Made by a program: the position numbers and the translations under genes. From Phycisphaeraceae bacterium (GTDB lineage Bacteria; Planctomycetota; Phycisphaerae; Phycisphaerales; Phycisphaeraceae), in the NCBI GenBank assembly GCA_020850375.1, contig JADZET010000355.1, positions 1-6,313 on the forward strand: 6,313 nucleotides of DNA, given 5' to 3'. Below the pieces are notes generated by a model. That model was not told the DNA's origin, did not search any database, and saw only the letters and a program-made list of their open reading frames with translations. This document shows positions 1 through 4,136 of the stretch, one piece after another; within the stretch, counting starts at the first letter, position 1, and each line of letters begins with the position of its first letter.

Positions 1-331
1 GATGCGTGAGGCGTTCGCGAAGCGCGGGGCGCACATGCACAAGCGGTTGTCGAAGATGGCGGGGGTCAAGTGCCCGCGGCCGACGGGTGCGTTCTACGTG
101 TTCCCGGACATCTCGGGGGCGGCATTTGGCAAAAAGGACCAGTCTGGTAAAAATATTACCACCGCGGCGGGCTTCGCCGAGTCATTGCTCGAGCACGCGA
201 AGGTGGCGGTGGTTCCCGGGGAGGACTTTGGGGCGGGCAACCACGTGCGTCTGAGTTTTGCGACGAGCATGGAGCAGATCGACTTGGGGCTGGACCGGAT
301 CCGGGACTACCTCAAGAGTCTGCGGGAGTGA
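1..331 (+). CDS. PLP-dependent class I/II aminotransferase, aspartate aminotransferase-like (C-terminal part)
   Basis: This is the last 109 or so residues of a fold-type I aminotransferase, which moves an amino group between an amino acid and a 2-oxo acid using pyridoxal phosphate in the cytoplasm. The frame is open to the left edge, with codons starting at base 2, so the true start and the PLP-binding lysine lie outside the window. Visible family marks are the small-domain motif TGAFYVFPDIS (fragment residues 28-38), VAVVPGEDFG (68-77), and VRLSFATS (82-89). The arginine of that last motif (residue 83, bases 248-250) matches the conserved residue that binds the substrate alpha-carboxylate. 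The pattern best resembles bacterial aspartate aminotransferases of the Bacillus/Thermus type, but substrate cannot be fixed from the C-terminus alone. The stop is TGA at 329-331. A functional link to the sugar genes downstream is not evident. Confidence 0.9.
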   Translation, partial: MREAFAKRGAHMHKRLSKMAGVKCPRPTGAFYVFPDISGAAFGKKDQSGKNITTAAGFAESLLEHAKVAVVPGEDFGAGNHVRLSFATSMEQIDLGLDRIRDYLKSLRE

Positions 332-345
332 GAGATTGACCATCC

Positions 346-374
346 GCGCGGACCGGGGGCCGTTGATTCCGCGC
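346..374. repeat. GC-rich inverted repeat after the aminotransferase gene
   Basis: GCGCGGA at 346-352 is perfectly complementary to TCCGCGC at 368-374, with a 15-base spacer. It lies in the 79-base gap between the aminotransferase stop and the first regulator. There is no T-tract after it, so it is not a standard intrinsic terminator. It could be a weak or Rho-assisted transcription end, an operator, or chance in GC-rich DNA. No convincing promoter is visible in this gap. Confidence 0.3.
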
Positions 375-410
375 ACCAGCTAAGAAAGTTTCCGTCGGGG
401 TATCTTGTCC

Positions 411-1379
411 ATGAACACGGGGCAGTTCGAGGGGAGTGCACGGGGGGATATTGTCGCCACACTGGCTCGGGGGGTCGAGCCATCGAGTCAGCCGGAGTCG
501 GATGATCCGGTGCTGGGCGCGGCGGCGTCGCCGGACCTGGCGGCGGACCCGGCGGAGAGCTGGGCGCTGCCGCGGATTTCGCGGGCGGCGCGGTGGGGGC
601 TTGAGCCTAGCCGGACGGAGCGCGAGCAGGTCAGCGGGGAGGCGGAGATCCTGCACGTGCTGCGGGGGCGGGTGATCGTCAGCGGGGAGGACTACCAGAT
701 CGTCGGTCGGGCGGGGGACACGATCTTCGCGCCGGCGGGCGAGCCGCACCGGACGATCTTCGCTTCGCGGTCGAGCTTTGATCTTTTCGTGTTCCAGTTC
801 CAGTGGGAGAGCCAGGGGCAGCTGCTCGGGCGGTACACGCCGGCGCAGCTGGCGCGGCTGTCGGGGCCGGCGCGGGCGGCGGTGGCGGATGATTGTCAGA
901 AGGTTTACGAGGACTTCTCGGTGGGGCTGCCGTACCACCGATCGCTGGCGCGGCTGCGGCTGATGCAGATCATTTATCAGATGGCGCGTGAGGCGGCGAT
1001 GGCGGAGGCGGGGGCGACGGCGGCGCCGGCGAGGGCGAATCCCTGCCGGGGTCACAGCCTGATGACGCGGGCCAAGCAGTTGATCCACGAGCGGTTCGAC
1101 CAGGCGCTGTCGCTGGAGGACCTGGCCAAGAGCCTGGAGGTCAGCCCGTTCTACCTGTCGCGGGTGTTCCGGCGGGAGTCGGGGTTCCGGCTGTCGGACT
1201 ACCTGGCGTCGGTGCGGATGGAGCGGGCGCGGAAGCTGCTGGGGGAGGGATCCAAGACGGTGCAGGAGATCGCCAAGTCGGTGGGTTTTGCGGACAGCCA
1301 CTACTTCGCGAAGGTCTTCAAGGCGCACTTCAACTGCTCGCCGCGGGACTACCGGGCGCGGATGGGCGAGCGGGCGTGA
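411..1379 (+). CDS. AraC-family transcriptional regulator with N-terminal cupin sensor (regulator 1)
   Basis: This 322-residue cytoplasmic protein is predicted to sense a small molecule, probably a sugar, and control nearby genes. Residues 1-50 are an Ala/Pro/Asp/Ser-rich, probably disordered extension. Residues about 52-135 form the AraC-type cupin sensor, with LHVLRGRVIV (81-90) and FAPAGEPHR (106-114). Residues about 216-317 form the AraC DNA-binding domain: the first helix-turn-helix is near 233-255 (LSLEDLAKSLEVSPFYLSRVF) and the second near 283-304 (TVQEIAKSVGFADSHYFAKVF), ending in the typical SPRDYR. The start is uncertain. ATG 411 has no clear Shine-Dalgarno sequence; a TTG two codons upstream (405) and a GTG at 510 are in-frame alternatives, and the GTG would remove most of the extension. 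The next gene is a paralogue, about 50% identical over the DNA-binding domain by eye. The ligand is not shown; a mannoside or other sugar is inferred from the neighbours. Confidence 0.92.
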   Translation: MNTGQFEGSARGDIVATLARGVEPSSQPESDDPVLGAAASPDLAADPAESWALPRISRAARWGLEPSRTEREQVSGEAEILHVLRGRVIVSGEDYQIVGRAGDTIFAPAGEPHRTIFASRSSFDLFVFQFQWESQGQLLGRYTPAQLARLSGPARAAVADDCQKVYEDFSVGLPYHRSLARLRLMQIIYQMAREAAMAEAGATAAPARANPCRGHSLMTRAKQLIHERFDQALSLEDLAKSLEVSPFYLSRVFRRESGFRLSDYLASVRMERARKLLGEGSKTVQEIAKSVGFADSHYFAKVFKAHFNCSPRDYRARMGERA

Positions 1380-1405
1380 GGATGAGGTGATGAGACTGAC
1401 CTGAT

Positions 1406-1431
1406 CCCCCCGGCTGATGCGGGGGGTTTTT
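1406..1431 (+). terminator. Intrinsic (Rho-independent) terminator after regulator 1
   Basis: CCCCCCG at 1406-1412 pairs perfectly with CGGGGGG at 1420-1426 around a 7-base loop (GCTGATG). It is followed at once by TTTTT (1427-1431), then G and TT. A 7-bp all-GC stem with a U-tract is a textbook intrinsic terminator. It lies 27 bases after the stop of regulator 1, so it should end that transcript. The second regulator then probably needs its own promoter in the short space that follows, or relies on read-through. Confidence 0.85.
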
Positions 1432-1470
1432 GTTGATGGGTATCATGGTGGGGGGCATTTCACGAGCACG

Positions 1471-1474
1471 GGAG
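1471..1474 (+). promoter_or_regulatory. Ribosome binding site for regulator 2
   Basis: GGAG sits 6 bases before a GTG codon at 1481 and 12 bases before an ATG at 1487. The spacing favours GTG 1481 as the start. The longer in-frame reading that begins at TTG 1430 would start inside the terminator T-tract, so it is unlikely. Confidence 0.5.
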
Positions 1475-1480
1475 CTGGGC

Positions 1481-2320
1481 GTGGCGATGGAGCTGCCGGA
1501 GATTCACAGCCTGGGGCGGTCGGTGTTCGATCCGATCTGGGCGGAGCGGGAGCACGTCGACAACCGGGCGGAGCTGCTGCACGTGCTGCGCGGGCGGGTG
1601 ACGGTGACGACGCCGACGTACCGGATTTCCGGCGGGCCGGGGGAGACGATCTACACGCCGGCGGGGATGCCGCACCGGGATGTGTTCCCGGCGGGGTCGG
1701 TGTTCGAGGTGTATCTGGTGCAGTTCTCGTGGGCGGGGGAGAGGGAAGTTCTGGGGCGGTTCGAGCCGTCGCGGCTGGCGCTGGGGCGTGGGCCGGCGGC
1801 GAGCTGGGCGGCGGATCAGTGCCACCGGTTGTATGAGGAGTTCAGCGCGGGGCTGCCGTGGCATGAGGCGACGGCGGCGACGAAGCTGCTGGAGATCCTG
1901 CTGCGGATGTGTCAGGAAGCGGAGATCGCGGGGGGCCAATCGCGACGGAGTCAGCCAGAGAAATCGTCGCGTGGGGGGCGGCGGCAGGCGATCATGGAGA
2001 AGGCCAAGCGGCTGATGCGGGAGAATTACGCGCAGCCGCTGAGCTTGTCGTGGCTGGCTGAGCAACTGAACGTCAGCCCGTATTACCTGTCGCGGGTGTT
2101 CAGCCAGGACAGCGGGTTCTGCCTGTCGGACTACCTGACGGACCTGCGGATGAATGAGGCGCGGATGCTGCTGGCGGATGGGCGACACAAGATCGGGCAG
2201 GTGGCGCACGCGGTGGGGTATCGGGACGCGCACTACTTCGGGCGGGTGTTCCGGGCGCGGATGGGGCGGTCGCCGGCGGCGTATCGGCGGGAGGTGCTGG
2301 GGGCGGGCAAGAGGGGGTGA
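1481..2320 (+). CDS. AraC-family transcriptional regulator with N-terminal cupin sensor (regulator 2)
   Basis: This second AraC-type regulator has 279 residues from GTG 1481, or 277 from ATG 1487, and is predicted to be a cytoplasmic, ligand-responsive DNA-binding protein. The cupin sensor spans about residues 5-85 and includes LHVLRGRV (33-40) and YTPAGMPHR (58-66). A linker rich in Ser/Arg/Gly (about 150-168) leads to the double helix-turn-helix domain (about 172-272): helix-turn-helix 1 near 187-208 (LSLSWLAEQLNVSPYYLSRVF), helix-turn-helix 2 near 237-258, ending with SPAAYRR. It aligns with regulator 1 along its whole length but lacks that protein's 50-residue extension. The pair therefore looks like an old tandem duplication. 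The first recognition helix is nearly the same in both (SPFYLSRVF versus SPYYLSRVF), whereas the cupin residues have diverged. The gene lies directly upstream of the transporter-mannosidase pair and is a reasonable candidate for its regulator (inference). The end overlaps a G-quadruplex motif. Confidence 0.92.
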   Translation: MAMELPEIHSLGRSVFDPIWAEREHVDNRAELLHVLRGRVTVTTPTYRISGGPGETIYTPAGMPHRDVFPAGSVFEVYLVQFSWAGEREVLGRFEPSRLALGRGPAASWAADQCHRLYEEFSAGLPWHEATAATKLLEILLRMCQEAEIAGGQSRRSQPEKSSRGGRRQAIMEKAKRLMRENYAQPLSLSWLAEQLNVSPYYLSRVFSQDSGFCLSDYLTDLRMNEARMLLADGRHKIGQVAHAVGYRDAHYFGRVFRARMGRSPAAYRREVLGAGKRG

Positions 2321-2329
2321 GGGGGTGGG
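2299..2329 (+). other. G-quadruplex motif across the regulator 2 stop codon
   Basis: Five G-runs of 5, 3, 5, 5 and 3 bases (2299-2303, 2305-2307, 2313-2317, 2321-2325, 2327-2329) are separated by 1, 5, 3 and 1 bases. This meets the strict quadruplex pattern of four or more G3+ runs with loops of 7 or fewer. It is on the coding strand, so it would also be present in the mRNA. The third loop is the TGA stop codon itself. In such a G-rich sequence it may be incidental; folding and function are unproven. Confidence 0.5.
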
Positions 2330-2344
2330 AGGAACCTTTTCTGA

Positions 2345-2366
2345 CCCAGGCATAGCCATGCCTGGG
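2345..2366. repeat. Perfect palindromic hairpin in the intergenic region
   Basis: CCCAGGCAT at 2345-2353 and ATGCCTGGG at 2358-2366 form a perfect 9-bp stem around the 4-base loop AGCC, 24 bases after the regulator 2 stop. No T-tract follows on the plus strand. On the minus strand the stem is followed by a short A-rich stretch, so neither direction gives a classic intrinsic terminator. It could be a dispersed REP-like palindrome, a transcript 3' end stabiliser, or a dyad operator for a regulator controlling the downstream transporter. The sequence cannot decide between these. Confidence 0.6.
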
Positions 2367-2570
2367 CTTGGCAGAGTGGGGTGAGATGGGGGGCAGAGGT
2401 GTCCGGGGACTTGTGAAGCGGGGCGGGGACGGTAGAGTGGCCGCGCAAGTGAGCCTGTCCGGCCGCGGCTGGGGTTGACCTGGACGAGGGTTCGGGTCCC
2501 CACCTGCTCCAGTGTGCGGCGGAATGCCGATACGTTCTCGGGTTCCAACTTCTATCTGATTGAAGACGCC
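2367..2570 (+). other. Upstream region of the transporter gene, no recognised gene
   Basis: This 204-base gap is where the promoter of the transporter-mannosidase pair would be expected. I see no RNA gene or convincing sigma-70 promoter. A TTGACC at 2475-2480 resembles a -35 box, but no -10 box lies at the right distance. A weak bulged stem can be drawn from CTGGA (2480-2484) with TCCAG (2508-2512) and an inner GGG (2488-2490) with CCC (2498-2500). The frame of the transporter is open back to TTG 2475, but that part shows no family similarity. AraC half-sites could not be recognised by eye. Confidence 0.3.
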
Positions 2571-4136
2571 ATGCCTATTTCACCTGTCAAGGACGATCCT
2601 GATTTGTCATTGGCTGAGGCTGGGCTTGTCCGCGAGGAAGAGCCTGAGCTGCGGGGGCAGCTGCGGCTGATCACGGTGGCGTGGATGTTCGGGTCGGTGT
2701 GGCTGTACACGATCAGTGGGGCGGCGATGACGCGGTTCGGGCAGGCGCTGGGGATGAGAGAAGAGGATTTCGGGCTGCTGGCGGCGGCGCCGCACCTGGC
2801 GACGTTGATGCAGCTGCCGGCGTCGTACCTGCTCGAGACCCGCGGGGGGCGGCGACGGATGTTCATCGTGTGGGCGATTGCCGGCCGGCTGATGTGGGTG
2901 GCGGTGGCGGCGATCCCGTGGGTGCTAAGGGGGCATCCCGGGTGGTGGCCGTGGACGCTGATGGGGGTGGTGTTCGTGACGTGGTCGGTGGGGCACCTGA
3001 GCGGGCCGGCGTGGATGAACTGGATGGCGGACGTGGTGCCGCGGCGGGTGCGCGGGCGATACTTCGCGGCGCGGACGCGGTGGACGCAGCCGATCGGGAT
3101 GGTCACGACGCTGGGGATCGGGTGGGCGCTGGACGTGGCGGAGAGGCATCAGGCGGTGGCGCCGGGGACGATGCTGCGGGTGACGAGCGTGATGATCGCT
3201 GTCGCGGGGGTGATCGGGGCGATCGACAGCGCGTGCTTCCTGTGGGTGCGCGATCCGGTCAAGCAGAAGCTGTTGGCGGCTGAGGCGTGGTGGAGGCACC
3301 TGCGCGAGCCTTGGGAGAACCGATCGTTCCGGTGGATGCTGGGGTACTGCTTCACGATGATGCTGGGGGTGGGGTTCCTGGGGCAGTACGTGCTGCTGTT
3401 CGCGTTGGAGGTGGTGAAGCTGAGCAATCGGACGGCGAACATCTGCGTGGTGGGGGTGCCGCTCCTGGTCGCGGCGGCGAGCGTGTCGGTGTGGGGGCGG
3501 CTGATGGACCGGTTCGGGAAGCGGCCGGTGGCGATCATCGCGGGGTTTCTGACGGTGCTCGGCCCGGCGGGGTGGTTCGTCGCGGATGCCGACAGCTGGG
3601 TGCTGGGGTACACGCTGACGCTGATCTCGCCGATCGCGTTCTCGGGGGTGGACCTGAGCGTGTTCAACATCCTGCTGGGGTTCTCGAGCGCGAATGAGCA
3701 GGGAGAGGGCGGCGGGAAGAGTCGGCCGAACCGGGGCGGGAGCGCTTACGTGGCGTGGTACAGCACGATCGCGGCGTGCGGGGGGGTGCTGTCGGGGCTG
3801 ATGGGGGCGTGGTTAGTCACGATGTTCAAGGGGGGGCGGTGGGAGCTGCCCTGGGGGACGCCGATGACGTACCACCACGTGCTGTTCCTGGTGTCTGCGG
3901 GGCTGCGGTTCGTGTCGGTGCTGTTCATCCTGGGGCTGCATGAGCCACGGGCGGTCGGGACGCGGGACGCGATCCGGATGATCTCGGCGAACATATGGAG
4001 CAACTTCGTGGGGGCGGCGGTGGCGCCGGTGCGGCTGGCGGGGAGATTATCGGGGATCACATACCGCGTGGACGCGGCGGGGACGCATCGCTCACCCGGG
4101 TCGCTCAAGGCGAGAGATGGAGGGCGTGAGCGATGA
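2571..4136 (+). CDS. Major facilitator superfamily transporter, predicted sugar uptake
   Basis: This is a 521-residue inner-membrane transporter of the major facilitator superfamily. About 12 hydrophobic segments can be placed near residues 33-56, 66-88, 97-119, 126-146, 171-190, 203-226, 254-282, 290-310, 318-338, 343-367, 392-417 and 434-455. The family's basic loops are present: RGGRRR after segment 2 (91-96) and GRLMDRFGKRP after segment 8 (309-319). Another charged stretch, DVVPRRVRGRYFAARTR, lies between segments 4 and 5 (154-170). A hydrophilic Gly/Asn/Ser-rich stretch (about 371-391) sits between segments 10 and 11, and a basic cytoplasmic tail of about 65 residues ends the protein. 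ATG 2571 is chosen because similarity begins just after it, though its ribosome binding site is weak. The stop overlaps the mannosidase start, so co-expression is expected. Uptake of beta-mannosides or manno-oligosaccharides is inferred from that neighbour; the actual substrate is unknown. Confidence 0.9.
   Translation: MPISPVKDDPDLSLAEAGLVREEEPELRGQLRLITVAWMFGSVWLYTISGAAMTRFGQALGMREEDFGLLAAAPHLATLMQLPASYLLETRGGRRRMFIVWAIAGRLMWVAVAAIPWVLRGHPGWWPWTLMGVVFVTWSVGHLSGPAWMNWMADVVPRRVRGRYFAARTRWTQPIGMVTTLGIGWALDVAERHQAVAPGTMLRVTSVMIAVAGVIGAIDSACFLWVRDPVKQKLLAAEAWWRHLREPWENRSFRWMLGYCFTMMLGVGFLGQYVLLFALEVVKLSNRTANICVVGVPLLVAAASVSVWGRLMDRFGKRPVAIIAGFLTVLGPAGWFVADADSWVLGYTLTLISPIAFSGVDLSVFNILLGFSSANEQGEGGGKSRPNRGGSAYVAWYSTIAACGGVLSGLMGAWLVTMFKGGRWELPWGTPMTYHHVLFLVSAGLRFVSVLFILGLHEPRAVGTRDAIRMISANIWSNFVGAAVAPVRLAGRLSGITYRVDAAGTHRSPGSLKARDGGRER
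4119..4124 (+). promoter_or_regulatory. Strong Shine-Dalgarno for the beta-mannosidase
   Basis: GGAGGG lies 8 bases before ATG 4133, inside the last codons of the transporter gene. It is the best ribosome binding site in the window. It fixes the mannosidase start at the ATGA overlap (ATG 4133-4135, transporter stop TGA 4134-4136). This arrangement indicates translational coupling with independent loading. Confidence 0.8.

Noticed and set aside
131..160. A-rich patch with unusual codons inside the aminotransferase, possibly an insertion
   Set aside because: The Lys/Gly/Asn-rich loop here is also typical of related aspartate aminotransferases, and the frame is intact, so no insertion is needed to explain it.
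312..1328. Long minus-strand open frame opposite regulator 1
   Set aside because: Its product is an Arg/Pro/His/Leu-rich string without any domain. This is the usual antisense shadow of a GC-rich gene, and the plus strand holds a clear AraC protein.
1430..1480. Upstream extension of regulator 2 to a TTG at 1430
   Set aside because: This start lies within the T-tract of the terminator, has no ribosome binding site, and the extra residues do not align with regulator 1.
2475..2480. TTGACC as a -35 promoter box for the transporter operon
   Set aside because: No acceptable -10 box is found 16-18 bases downstream, so the hexamer alone is not enough.
2487..2511. tRNA T-arm-like sequence (GGG, TTCGGGT loop, CCC) followed by a CCA-like end
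   Set aside because: The T-loop lacks the usual A, the stem has only three clean pairs, and no matching acceptor strand or anticodon arm is found about 65-75 bases upstream.
1460..2548. Long minus-strand open frame opposite regulator 2 and the following gap
   Set aside because: Same Arg/Pro/His-rich composition with no recognisable family; it is explained by the G-rich codon bias of the plus-strand gene.
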